Shown here piece by piece: positions 1 to 11,720 of a DNA stretch of 64,000 nucleotides (its first letter is position 1; each line of letters starts with the position of its first letter). The notes beneath the pieces are model-generated. The model saw nothing but the letters and a program-made list of their open reading frames with translations. It made no database searches and was not told the DNA's origin. The position numbers and the translations under genes were made by a program. The stretch lies in NCBI RefSeq assembly GCF_012489685.1, contig NC_080043.1:45833127-45897126 (forward strand), read 5' to 3'. This DNA comes from Lotus japonicus. Its lineage: Eukaryota; Streptophyta; Magnoliopsida; Fabales; Fabaceae.

Positions 1-3000
1 ACAAAAAGCTATAGGCGGGAAACTACCCTGTCCCCAAAGAAACAATGACGGTCAGAGCTAAGACTCTACTCCTACACTAATCCCATCTCGAGTAAGTCGC
101 TCGGTGGCCAGCGGGGTCGACCACCCCTGAACCGTAGTCCTCCTGATCAAGCTTCTTCAACCTAGTTTCCCCTGAAGGGTGAACCATCGTGAACCGGTCC
201 GCCATACTCAACTGACAATGGCGTAGTCCGCCCAAACACACACAGAAGACGCGAGGGTCAACTCCAAAGAATTATATAAATAATAAAACCAGATATATAG
301 GGTAATAATTATTTAGCCTCTCAGGCTTATACGTTTAGGGATAAAATCCTAGGGTTGCATATATCACAATGAATATGAAGATCATAATAACAATTAGCAT
401 GCCTCAAGTAGGATAAACAGGTACCAATCACACTCAGCAACTAAGTCAGCATGTATGTTGCATGAAATGCAATGCTGGGTAACAAAATGCATTCCGGAAG
501 AAGGATGGACACCATCGAGTCAGCCCTAACACCGGCCAAAGTGGGACCATTCCGCTCGGGCGTCTCTTACACCACACAAAAGTAGTCAGATCAGCAGTGA
601 ACCCGTAGGTCTACCATTCCGTCTGCTACTGAGGACCACCGTAGTGTCCTAAATATGGAAATCCGGGTCTTATGACCATTTTGGAATCCACCGAGGTCCG
701 GTAATCCGCCGTGTATTAACCTCAAAATGAGTGCATGAATGCAAGTGATTAGCCAAACAACGTCTCCGACCTCACTCGACACGTCGTCACGTGTTCTAGC
801 TAACTTATTGTCTCTAAAAAGCCTACCCTAAGGCAAACGTCGATTCTGCGACAAAATGAATTAATCAAAAGAAGAAGATACTTTGGAACTCATGGTTCCC
901 GGCTAAACTTTAGATAGCCAAACAATAAACTGCTCATCGAGCGAAAAGGTACCGAGTACTTGGAAACTTATAGTTCCCGGCTAAACTTTAGATAGCCAAA
1001 CATTAAACTGCTCATCGAGCGAAAAAGTATAAGCATACTCGGAAACTTGTAAGTTTCCTCAAGACTTGGACTCGACGACACTTCTCATATTTCCCAAACT
1101 AATATTCAGGCTCTAAGCTCTTATCTAAGGGTATCATTATTGTTCAAAGGATTTAGAAATTGATTAATGTCTTATGAGTTTTCCGTGATAAAATAGTTTT
1201 CATTTTAATCTTATAATACTTCCTAAGAGTTTTTAGAGATCCCATAATCTCAAATAATTCCCTGAGAAGGTCTCGATCCATTAAAACATAACAAGGTCCG
1301 AACTTCGTTCGTCCTTTAAAACTCTCTCAAAATCTCATAAAAATTTGGCATGACCTGCCCGTAATCCTCACTCCTCAGAATCTCATGTATAAGTGGAATA
1401 GCATAAATAAAACAGCTCAGTTAAAAGCATAAACAGCATATTCCAACACATCCTAAGTTAACCATGTAGCACATAGCATGTGAATCATTTAGCACACAAT
1501 ATCATGGCATCAAATACTCAACAAGTTCGGCCGAAGCCTCAGAAATCATTTCAGACATTTAGCAATTAGGTGCATAACACATAAATCAAGTCGAATTTCA
1601 TCGACACCTAAAGCATTATCTAGTAATTCAGAGAGTAGCCCTCACCTGTAACTCCTCCAGCGTTTTCCTCACAACCTCCTTCACGTTCCTCGCCTTGATC
1701 TCCAGGAAACTCCTCAAAAGAACCTTAAGCCAAATCACAGAAATCAACACATTGAGTCAGAAACTCAGCAAGCAATAAGTCCTAGGGTTACACGGTACAT
1801 TACAAACTCTGTGGTACGACAATCTAACGCGTTAAGACAAGTTTTCGAAAAAGTCGGATTTCCTCCCCCCTTGGTATAGCTCTCGGCCACTTTCCTTAAT
1901 TGGGAGGGTCGATTTTTCTTCGATCAAACTTGGTTCCTAGGTTAACATAAGCCGTAACTAAGACGGTTCTAGGCTCGGAAAAATTTTCGGATCGAAAACT
2001 GATATAGGGGTAGTTTGGTCATTATTTTTAGCTCAAAATTTCAAAATTGGATTTTTGAAAAACAGATTGGATGGAGACGTCCACAACGACGTTTATGACG
2101 ACAAATCCTACTAGCACTAAGCCAAGTCGATAGATTAGAGCTTAAAGGTTGCGACTTTACCGAAAAATGGGTATTTAAGGTAGAAATTGATCCCGGCGGC
2201 ATTTCGTCGACATTTGACAAAATCTAATCCGCAGAACACGCTCAGGAGCATGCAGGGAAGAAGTTTAGACACTGAAATCAAGCTATTTGGACAATTTTAC
2301 AAAAAGCTCCAAACTTTGAGCTCAGAAAAACATAGAAAAAGTCGACAGATCTGACGATCATAAGTGAGATATAGTTTACCTACCTCAAGGTCTTCGATTA
2401 GCGACGATCGGTGAAGAAAACGGGCAAGAAACGACGAAGATCCGGATTCTCTCTCTCTCTCTAGCTGCTCACGGTTTTGGGGGAGGGAATGGGTGCCTTT
2501 TTGCAAAAAATCAAATTTTCAAGCTATTTATAGGTTTTGGAAAAAGCGGAAAAAAGATTTTTTTGCGATTCCGATTTTTCCTGCGCGTTCCTCTGCGCAT
2601 TCTAAGATAGGTTCTGGCGACAGAATTCCAGAACTCAAAACAGGATTCTTGGAATTAAACCAAAAGATCCAAAATCGGCATAAGTCGGTGTAAGTCGGAT
2701 TATCCCGAAAAACTACTTTTTGCAGTGATCGTCGGATGAGAAAACTTCCTTCTGAAGAAAGATTAGGAATGATGAGAGAAATAGGAGAACGCGGGTGGAA
2801 TCTTCATTTGCAGCTCCGAATAGAAAAAGTCTTCATCGTCTGTCGATCTTAGGTTTTCTCGAACTATCAGGGATTCCGTTTCGGCAAACTTCCGAGAATT
2901 GGAATTTGACGTTCGTACTTTCCAGGATTTCGCATCGAAATGGTTGTTTAAGGACGGAAAAGAGAAGTTCTAACATTTCTCTGAGGATTTTTGGAATTAG

Positions 3001-3206
3001 TTTCCATCGTGTCCTAAAGCGTAAATTAACTATTCACTAATACCTTCGACCTAGGATTAAGCGTATGTTAGTCGTGCTATAACTCTTCCGGTTTTTCGAT
3101 ACATTCTTGGACTTTTCCTGAACCTCTTTCCTTCCCAAATTTATCTTAATCAAATAACTCTTTTATTTTATTCACTTATCCAAAGCGTTAAAACTTGGGC
3201 CTTACA
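1..3206 (-). repeat. A1 3' LTR (partial)
   Basis: Near-identical to 7870-11075. The missing left end corresponds to about 364 bases outside the window. It ends in CTTACA at 3206, next to a purine-rich tract on the minus strand (reverse complement of 3207-3220) that fits a polypurine tract. It contains an internal tandem duplication with a period of about 78 bases near 895-1040, marked by the repeated words GTTCCCGGCT and GCTCATCGAGCG. Short ORFs in it, such as the 63-codon frame at 591-782, recur in every LTR copy but show no protein-family features. Confidence 0.92.
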
Positions 3207-3243
3207 TTACTACCCTCCAAAAAGAAAGTTTCGACCTCGAAAC

Positions 3244-4641
3244 TTAAGGGTCAGTAAAAAGTTCTGGATACTGTTCCTTGATCTTTTCCTTCAGCTCCCA
3301 CGTTGCATCGCCGGTGTCCTTGTTCCAAATAACCTTCACTAACTCGATCTCTTTTCCCCTCAACTGCTTTATCCTTGTGTCACCAATGCTGATTGGCGGT
3401 GTCTCGAAAGACAAGTTATCCTTCAACTCAATGTCATCCAACTCGATGACGTGCGTCGGATCAGCAATATACTTCCGCAGTTGTGTCGCATGGAATACAT
3501 CGTGAATGTTTGATAGAAAAGGCGGTAGTGCGATCTGATAAACTACCGGTCCTACACGACGAGTAATCTGATAAGGTCCAATGAACTTTGGCGTAAGCTT
3601 TCTTGATTTGATTGCTCGACCAACTCCTGTAGTCTGAGTAACTCGCAGAAACACATGATCTCCTTCTTCGAATTCCAGGGTTCTGCGCCTTTGATCTGCA
3701 TAGCTCTTCTGTCTACTCTGAGAAGCCTTCATCTTCTCTCTGATCTGTTTAATCTTCTCAGTTGTCTGTTGCAGAAGTTCCGGTCCTACTAACAAATTCT
3801 CTCCATCTTGATACCAACATAAAGGTGTTCTACACTTGCGGCCATACAAAGCCTCATACGGTGCCATACCTATGGTCGTATGAAAACTGTTGTTGTATGT
3901 GAACTCAATCAGTGGCAATAGGGTGTCCCAACTGCCCTTGTTGTCTAACACGCAAGCTCGTAGCAAATCCTCCAATGATTGGATAGTTCTCTCAGTTTGC
4001 CCATCAGTCTGTGGATGATAAGCAGAACTTAATCTCAGCCTCGTTCCCAAAGCCTCATGAAGAGCTCCACACAAATGTGAAGTAAACTTCGGGTCTCTAT
4101 CGGAAACGATACTTGTTGGCACTCCATGAAGTCGCACAATCTCAGCTATATAAATCTCTGATAGTTTATCCACGTTGTACGTAGTTCTCACAGGTATGAA
4201 ATGAGCCGACTTAGTCAATCGATCCACGACTACCCAAATCGAATCGTATCCTCTTTGAGTTCTTGGTAATGCCACGACAAAATCCATCGATATGCTATCC
4301 CATTTCCATTGAGGTACATCCAAGCTCTGTAGCATACCTGAAGATTTCTAATGTTCCACCTTCGCCTTCTGACAGATTAAACATGCAGCTACATATTCTG
4401 CCACTTGTCTCTTCATCCCTGGCCACCAAAAATTCACCTTCAAGTCCTGATACATCTTTTTCATTCCAGGGTGAATGCTCAACTTGCTTTTGTGACCTTC
4501 GTCCATAATCAACCTCCTTAAGTCAGGGTTGTTAGGTACGCACACTCTATCCTTGCATCGCAGGATATTGTCACTCCCTACCTTGAATTCCGGGTCCTTA
4601 CCCTGAATTACTAAATTCTTATTTTCCGAGTAAAAATTCAT
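3244..4641 (-). pseudogene. A1 integrase with chromodomain-like C-terminus, broken by one stop
   Basis: The minus-strand reading gives the integrase zinc-binding region (HPG...CLICQKAK), the catalytic core with the DFVVALP, SDRDPKF and [15 protein letters not shown] motifs, the [16 protein letters not shown] block and a C-terminal segment ending [17 protein letters not shown]. That tail resembles the chromodomain-like end of Tekay/Del integrases. The reading frame is cut by a TAG whose complement lies at 4348-4350. The sister element A2 has CAG at the same codon and is open across it, so the stop is a copy-specific C-to-T change. The opening methionine at 4641 is not a true start: the polyprotein enters this region from the RNase H side through a frameshift. 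Confidence 0.9.
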
Positions 4642-4925
4642 CTTGTAACTGTTGGTCTCGGATTTCTTCCATCAATCCATTGGTGATCTTGATCGTCCCA
4701 AACTTCAGTTCTCCCTCAGATGCTCTCACATCTAAGCTCAAATCTCAAAATTGTTCCAGCAGTTGCAGCTCCTTAACCATCATTGATGAGATATGCATCT
4801 TCCTGCTCAATGCATCAGTAACGACATTAGCCTTTCCAGGATGGTATTGTAAGGTAAAATCGTAATCCTTGAGAAATTCCATCCAGCGTCGTTGTCTCAT
4901 GTTCAACTCCTTCTGGTCAAACAAG
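4642..4925 (-). pseudogene. A1 RNase H C-terminal/connection fragment
   Basis: On the minus strand this stretch encodes a short piece typical of the end of Ty3/gypsy RNase [21 protein letters not shown], then VTDALSRK. It is followed by an in-frame TGA near 4745 and a frame change before the integrase. Everything upstream in the polyprotein (RT fingers, palm and the YVDD motif) is missing. A2 carries the same fragment, the same TGA and the same frame change, so these defects predate the split of the two copies. Confidence 0.75.
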
Positions 4926-6386
4926 TACTTTAAGCTCTATGTCGTCCTGCTCGACCACTCGTGTCGGTTCTATGTTGGAAATAACATTGGTTGACGCTAC
5001 GTGCAATTGCACAACCTTAACCACTTGATCCTTTACTTTTGTTCGTCCAAAAATTCTGCTTAAACTCAGTACACCTCTGGCATTCCAGAGTGAATGTTCA
5101 ACTTGTCCTCGTGATCTCCACTCATGATTCAAAACTTAACTCGATCGCTCTATAACTCATAGACGAACTATTCCCTTGGAATCTACTAGTCCATTAACGT
5201 CGATTCCAACTTCGTAACTATCCTCATTCGCACCATGAAATCAATCTTCTACTTAGTCATCACTCAAAGTAAAACTCGACGTGAGTCTTTATACCTTGTG
5301 CATCGCTAGACCCAATCCCTTTTAACATCCATTCATCAGCAACTTATAAGCTAATCACCATCTTAATATCTTACAATCCATTATTGTCATCTCCCCTTTT
5401 TCGAGACTTCCCTTACTTGAACCATAAAACCAACCTTCACTTATTCACAACCCACTTTACAATTACCTAAAATCCTTAACACTTCCCCCCAAATCCGAAC
5501 TTATTCCCTAGAAGATCAAACCATAGCTGTACCTCAGGAAACTTAACTAGTCATTTTATCATCCGATCCCTCAACCTTCGGAGGTTTAACTACAATCATT
5601 AATGCCAACACCACTAAACCTCTGATTCGAACATGATTTTCACCTCCCAAGGTCAATCTTAACCCTTAAATCCTCACTTAACTTAGTGAAATTCACTTGC
5701 TAACCCCAGCATGCAATATCGGAATCCATAACAAAGTTCCATTCACTCTTAGACTCTAAGAAATTTGTCCACATATAACAACCTCAAGTATTAATCTTGA
5801 TACTAACTCTTTATTTCCGTAACTAGATCGTCCTCCCATCAATCCGATACTTAGTCTCTCGATCAAAACCTGACAAACCTTGAGTCCTACGCACTTAAGA
5901 CAAGAATTCATAGACTTAAAACCTAAACTTTCACCACGTTTGGACCTCAAATGTCCTTTAATTCTTCAATACATCTTAAATGAATATCCATTTCTTAAAC
6001 TATAACTCCTCCCCAAAGGAGATCAACTACTTAACAAGAACTTTACTTCCCAACTCAACTAATCCTCGATCCAATCAAATTAATCTTACCAATCCATCTA
6101 TCAAAGTCCATTGCCAGTTCTGATTCCGAATATCACCCCCTCAATATTAAGTTGATCAGGCCTAATACATCGAAGGTGAAGATTTAGAAAAACCCACTGG
6201 AACAGTCGATGAGTTCCTAACATCCAGTAGTCACAGAGATCTTGATATTAAATCCTCAATGATGCCGCTACGGAACTACACACTCTCGACACCATACATA
6301 TACTATCCATACGGAATCTCTCTGAGATTCATCCTTCAGCTTCTAGCTTCTTGTTAAACGCATCGGTGCAAGACTACTTTCTAGGC
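4926..6386 (-). other. A1 internal non-coding segment replacing protease/RT
   Basis: No long ORF is present. The segment is shared almost base for base with A2 (about 43450-44914), so it is an inherited part of the family and not random decay. Near 4917-5010 the minus strand reads a short peptide with PTRVV and DDIELK, resembling the [13 protein letters not shown] stretch in the integrase tail of the same element. It is therefore a displaced shard of the pol 3' end. The rest shows no recognisable domain. Confidence 0.6.
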
Positions 6387-7328
6387 TTAACGTGTTATTC
6401 TGAACCTCGTGTAACTTCTATAGTTTAAACACGAGCAATGGTCAAATAAAGTATTATTAGGCGTAATAACTATAAAGTCAATGCTTAAACAATTTAAGTA
6501 AAATTGGTGCGTCGCATGTGCTACGAGAGTAATGGAGCGTATTATACTAGAATGAGAAGGAATAGTTAGAAGGTTACCATCGTTTGTGCGCTCTCCTCTG
6601 ACTAGTCCGTCAGCTCCCTCGCCGCACGAGACATAGACTCCTCCCCGTGCAGCAGGATGTCTTCCTCTTACCGTAGGCACAGATGGCTCAACCCTGGTTA
6701 CATTGCAATCCTTGGCTTGATGCCCCGGGCGATTGCAGTTGAAACATAGAGGTCTCCCGTCTGGACACTTGTTAGAGTGGTGCCCCACCTTCTTGCACCT
6801 GTAACACGTTACTTGCTTCCTCGCCCCTTTAGATTTGGCAGGAAGTTTACCCTTCATCTTGTTGTCAGACGGTCCCGCTTGGAACGTCCTACAGTTCACG
6901 GCCAAATGTCCACGTTGTTTGCACTTGAAGCATTGTGGTCCAGTCACTGAGCACTGAAAGGCGTAGTGTCCAAGCTTTCCACAACGGAAACATGACACAG
7001 CCTCCTGGCCAATAGTTGTGGTCGTCGACTTGCGTGATCCTGGAATAGGGTCTCTTCCCTCAGGATGCTGGTATGGCTTCCACCGTCGGTGCTCCTGAGA
7101 ACCTGATCTCACTGGTCCTCCAGTTCCAGCTCGGTCCAATCCACTATGCTGGTACTTGGACGCCTGGATTAGCGGTTGAGGTTGCTCACGTGCCGCCTCC
7201 TCAGCGCGTCTGTAAGCGTCCTCAGCAGCCTGATTCATCATTGCCTCAATCATGGTAGCTATTGCCTTCGCCATACGGTCAGGGCTCACCATCCTATGCT
7301 TAGTCAACAAACAGTTAGTACTCATCAT
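6387..7328 (-). pseudogene. A1 gag remnant with four CCHC zinc knuckles
   Basis: A 313-codon minus-strand frame. Likely initiators are the ATG at 7328 or the conserved one at 7292 (MVSPDRMAK). It reads an Ala/Glu-rich N-terminus, then four CCHC knuckles beginning CFRCGKLGHY, CFKCKQRGHL, CYRCKKVGHH and CFNCNRPGH. The conserved Ty3 capsid domain that normally precedes the knuckles is absent: only about 110 residues separate the start from the first knuckle. After the knuckles (6590 downward) the frame runs into what looks like a decayed aspartic protease with no D-S/T-G triad. Such a product could bind nucleic acid but probably could not form a particle alone. The knuckle block differs sharply from that of A2 although the flanks match. 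Confidence 0.8.
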
Positions 7329-7489
7329 CGGATAGCATCTAACATACTATACAATATGATTAAGCAATAACTTCAATCAATTCTAAGCGAGAAATCGCTT
7401 GGCAGACAATCAATTTTTTACTCTTTGCAGAGTCACACAACCTAGCACAGAAGACCTATTCCCCAAAGACTCCCGAAAGACTCGACTAA

Positions 7490-7501
7490 GCTCTGATACC
7501 A
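7490..7501 (-). other. A1 primer-binding site
   Basis: The minus strand reads TGGTATCAGAGC three bases inside the LTR that starts at 7505. This is the standard plant site complementary to the 3' end of initiator methionine tRNA and fixes the minus orientation of A1. Confidence 0.9.
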
Positions 7502-7504
7502 CAA

Positions 7505-10500
7505 TGTAACACCCCGATTTCGGTGGCGTCACTTTAGTAACCAAAAGAAAATACTTTAAGCGGAAAAACGTGAATTATTTTTTTCGACAATATAACTAAA
7601 GACAGAAAGCAATAAAACTCCCCAACAAAAGATAAAAGGAACTACTATACAACTATATATACATGCCTCGCTAAACACTACCACGTCACGAGTAACCTCC
7701 AGTGACGGGTGACAGAAAAAGAGTAACGCCCGTAGGCAAAAGTACAAACCAAAAGAAAAGTCAAGTGTCCGCAACACTATCCCTCAAAATGAGAATGAGT
7801 TAGCCCAGATGGCCTAGAGCAAGACCTCTTAGCCCAACCAACTCTCTGTGATCCCCGTAGAGGAACCACACAAAAAGCTATAGGCGGGAAACTACCCTGT
7901 CCCCAAAGAAACAATGACGGTCAGAGCTAAGACTCTACTCCTACACTAATCCCATCTCGAGTAAGTCGCTCGGTGGCCAGCGGGGTCGACCACCCCTGAA
8001 CCGTAGTCCTCCTGATCAAGCTTCTTCAACCTAGTTTCCCCTGAAGGGTGAACCATCGTGAACCGGTCCGCCATACTCAACTGACAATGGCGTAGTCCGC
8101 CCAAACACACACAGAAGACGCGAGGGTCAACTCCAAAGAATTATATAAATAATAAAACCAGATATATAGGGTAATAATTATTTAGCCTCTCAGGCTTATA
8201 CGTTTAGGGATAAAATCCTAGGGTTGCATATATCACAATGAATATGAAGATCATAATAACAATTAGCATGCCTCAAGTAGGATAAACAGGTACCAATCAC
8301 ACTCAGCAACTAAGTCAGCATGTATGTTGCATGAAATGCAATGCTGGGTAACAAAATGCATTCCGGAAGAAGGATGGACACCATCGAGTCAGCCCTAACA
8401 CCGGCCAAAGTGGGACCATTCCGCTCGGGCGTCTCTTACACCACACAAAAGTAGTCAGATCAGCAGTGAACCCGTAGGTCTACCATTCCGTCTGCTACTG
8501 AGGACCACCGTAGTGTCCTAAATATGGAAATCCGGGTCTTATGACCATTTTGGAATCCACCGAGGTCCGGTAATCCGCCGTGTATTAACCTCAAAATGAG
8601 TGCATGAATGCAAGTGATTAGCCAAACAACGTCTCCGACCTCACTCGACACGTCGTCACGTGTTCTAGCTAACTTATTGTCTCTAAAAAGCCTACCCTAA
8701 GGCAAACGTCGATTCTGCGACAAAATGAATTAATCAAAAGAAGAAGATACTTTGGAACTCATGGTTCCCGGCTAAACTTTAGATAGCCAAACAATAAACT
8801 GCTCATCGAGCGAAAAGGTACCGAGTACTTGGAAACTTATAGTTCCCGGCTAAACTTTAGATAGCCAAACATTAAACTGCTCATCGAGCGAAAAAGTATA
8901 AGCATACTCGGAAACTTGTAAGTTTCCTCAAGACTTGGACTCGACGACACTTCTCATATTTCCCAAACTAATATTCAGGCTCTAAGCTCTTATCTAAGGG
9001 TATCATTATTGTTCAAAGGATTTAGAAATTGATTAATGTCTTATGAGTTTTCCGTGATAAAATAGTTTTCATTTTAATCTTATAATACTTCCTAAGAGTT
9101 TTTAGAGATCCCATAATCTCAAATAATTCCCTGAGAAGGTCTCGATCCATTAAAACATAACAAGGTCCGAACTTCGTTCGTCCTTTAAAACTCTCTCAAA
9201 ATCTCATAAAAATTTGGCATGACCTGCCCGTAATCCTCACTCCTCAGAATCTCATGTATAAGTGGAATAGCATAAATAAAACAGCTCAGTCAAAAGCATA
9301 AACAGCATATTCCAACACATCCTAAGTTAACCATGTAGCACATAGCATGTGAATCATTTAGCACACAATATCATGGCATCAAATACTCAACAAGTTCGGC
9401 CGAAGCCTCAGAAATCATTTCAGACATTTAGCAATTAGGTGCATAACACATAAATCAAGTCGAATTTCATCGACACCTAAAGCATTATCTAGTAATTCAG
9501 AGAGTAGCCCTCACCTGTAACTCCTCCAGCGTTTTCCTCACAACCTCCTTCACGTTCCTCGCCTTGATCTCCAGGAAACTCCTCAAAAGAACCTTAAGCC
9601 AAATCACAGAAATCAACACATTGAGTCAGAAACTCAGCAAGCAATAAGTCCTAGGGTTACACGGTACATTACAAACTCTGTGGTACGACAATCTAACGCG
9701 TTAAGACAAGTTTTCGAAAAAGTCGGATTTCCTCCCCCCTTGGTATAGCTCTCGGCCACTTTCCTTAATTGGGAGGGTCGATTTTTCTTCGATCAAACTT
9801 GGTTCCTAGGTTAACATAAGCCGTAACTAAGACGGTTCTAGGCTCGGAAAAATTTTCGGATCGAAAACTGATATAGGGGTAGTTTGGTCATTATTTTTAG
9901 CTCAAAATTTCAAAATTGGATTTTTGAAAAACAGATTGGATGGAGACGTCCACAACGACGTTTATGACGACAAATCCTACTAGCACTAAGCCAAGTCGAT
10001 AGATTAGAGCTTAAAGGTTGCGACTTTACCGAAAAATGGGTATTTAAGGTAGAAATTGATCCCGGCGGCATTTCGTCGACATTTGACAAAATCTAATCCG
10101 CAGAACACGCTCAGGAGCATGCAGGGAAGAAGTTTAGACACTGAAATCAAGCTATTTGGACAATTTTACAAAAAGCTCCAAACTTTGAGCTCAGAAAAAC
10201 ATAGAAAAAGTCGACAGATCTGACGATCATAAGTGAGATATAGTTTACCTACCTCAAGGTCTTCGATTAGCGACGATCGGTGAAGAAAACGGGCAAGAAA
10301 CGACGAAGATCCGGATTCTCTCTCTCTCTCTAGCTGCTCACGGTTTTGGGGGAGGGAATGGGTGCCTTTTTGCAAAAAATCAAATTTTCAAGCTATTTAT
10401 AGGTTTTGGAAAAAGCGGAAAAAAGATTTTTTTGCGATTCCGATTTTTCCTGCGCGTTCCTCTGCGCATTCTAAGATAGGTTCTGGCGACAGAATTCCAG

Positions 10501-11075
10501 AACTCAAAACAGGATTCTTGGAATTAAACCAAAAGATCCAAAATCGGCATAAGTCGGTGTAAGTCGGATTATCCCGAAAAACTACTTTTTGCAGTGATCG
10601 TCGGATGAGAAAACTTCCTTCTGAAGAAAGATTAGGAATGATGAGAGAAATAGGAGAACGCGGGTGGAATCTTCATTTGCAGCTCCGAATAGAAAAAGTC
10701 TTCATCGTCTGTCGATCTTAGGTTTTCTCGAACTATCAGGGATTCCGTTTCGGCAAACTTCCGAGAATTGGAATTTGACGTTCGTACTTTCCAGGATTTC
10801 GCATCGAAATGGTTGTTTAAGGACGGAAAAGAGAAGTTCTAACATTTCTCTGAGGATTTTTGGAATTAGTTTCCATCGTGTCCTAAAGCGTAAATTAACT
10901 ATTCACTAATACCTTCGACCTAGGATTAAGCGTATGTTAGTCGTGCTATAACTCTTCCGGTTTTTCGATACATTCTTGGACTTTTCCTGAACCTCTTTCC
11001 TTCCCAAATTTATCTTAATCAAATAACTCTTTTATTTTATTCACTTATCCAAAGCGTTAAAACTTGGGCCTTACA
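7505..11075 (-). repeat. A1 5' LTR (complete, 3571 bp)
   Basis: Bounded by TGTAACACCCC at 7505 and CTTACA at 11075, and matching 1-3206 at an offset of 7869. Element B sequence starts immediately after it. It contains the A-family internal 78-base duplication and a minus-strand TATA box. Confidence 0.92.
10394..10401 (-). promoter_or_regulatory. A1 LTR TATA box
   Basis: The minus strand reads CCTATAAATAGC, followed downstream by a CT/GA-rich leader that includes a run of GA repeats near 10318-10330. This is the best candidate core promoter in the LTR. The same motif recurs in the other A-family LTRs, for example at 48947-48954. Confidence 0.6.
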
Positions 11076-11720
11076 ACTGGCGCTCCCCACGGTGAAACAC
11101 TTGGTCGAATGAATCCTTTTGCCGAAAGATCCTCCAACTGAGATTTCAACTCTACTAACTCTGCAGGTGCCATACGGTAAGGTGCAATCGAAATCGGTCC
11201 GGTTTCGGGCACAATGTCGATCAAAAACTCTACATCGCGTACTGGCGGTAGTCCAGGTACCTCTTAAGAACAACATCAGCAAAAATCTCGAATTTTTGGA
11301 ATACCAAGCACATCTGAGTCTCTCCTACCTTCTAGATCCTTGATGACTCCGCTTCAGAACTAAACGCCCTAAAATCCTACGTATCGTACCCATAAAGAAT
11401 TTCCCTGAGGTCCTAGCTTCCTTATCGACGCATCGATAAAACAACTTCCTAGCTCAGCGTGCTATCCTATACCTCGTGTAACTTCTATAGTTAAATCACG
11501 AGCAACTTCGAATAAGGTCCTACTACGGATAATAATCATAAGATCATAGTCTAAGTAGTAAATACAAGTTAGGCGCGTCACACTCGTTTCGAAGATAAAA
11601 GAGTAAGTTATTCTAGAATAAGAGAACAGTTAAAATATTACCATCGTTCCCACGTTCTTCCTCGTTCAACTCCTCAGCTCTTGCCCCCTCCTTGGTATGA
11701 ATCCTTTCCACTGCAGCAAG
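11076..11720 (-). pseudogene. Element B pol/gag fragment (RT N-terminus, gag 3' end)
   Basis: This is the part of element B between the A1 and SIRE insertions. Reading from 11240 down to 11076 on the minus strand gives an RT N-terminal signature with [16 protein letters not shown] and [16 protein letters not shown], cut off exactly where the A1 LTR begins. The 11640-11720 end continues the gag frame interrupted by SIRE. In between lies a diverged version of the degenerate region seen in A1 and A2, with several stops. B therefore kept more RT than the A copies but had already lost most of its protease. Confidence 0.75.

Larger units (their letters stand above)
1..11075 (-). mobile_element. Ty3/gypsy Tekay/Del-type retrotransposon A1 (left end outside window)
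   Basis: Two direct LTR copies (1-3206, cut by the window edge, and 7505-11075) flank a 4.3-kb interior read on the minus strand. The interior holds an initiator-Met-type primer-binding site, a zinc-knuckle gag remnant, an RNase H scrap and an integrase with a chromodomain-like tail. The LTRs match at a constant offset of 7869 and I noticed only one difference (near 1410 versus 9279), so the insertion is recent. The LTRs run TGTAAC...CTTACA on the plus strand. A1 interrupts the reverse transcriptase of element B: the sequence directly right of 11075 reads, on the minus strand, as an RT N-terminus. The interior lacks a capsid domain, an active protease and the RT core, so the copy is non-autonomous. 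Tekay assignment rests on the integrase C-terminus and the long LTRs. Confidence 0.9.

Noticed and set aside
591..782. A 63-codon minus-strand frame repeated with few changes at 8460-8651, 39285-39476 and 47011-47202
   Set aside because: Its recurrence is explained by LTR identity. It has no start context, domain or codon bias that suggests a protein, and lies in LTR sequence upstream of or overlapping regulatory DNA.
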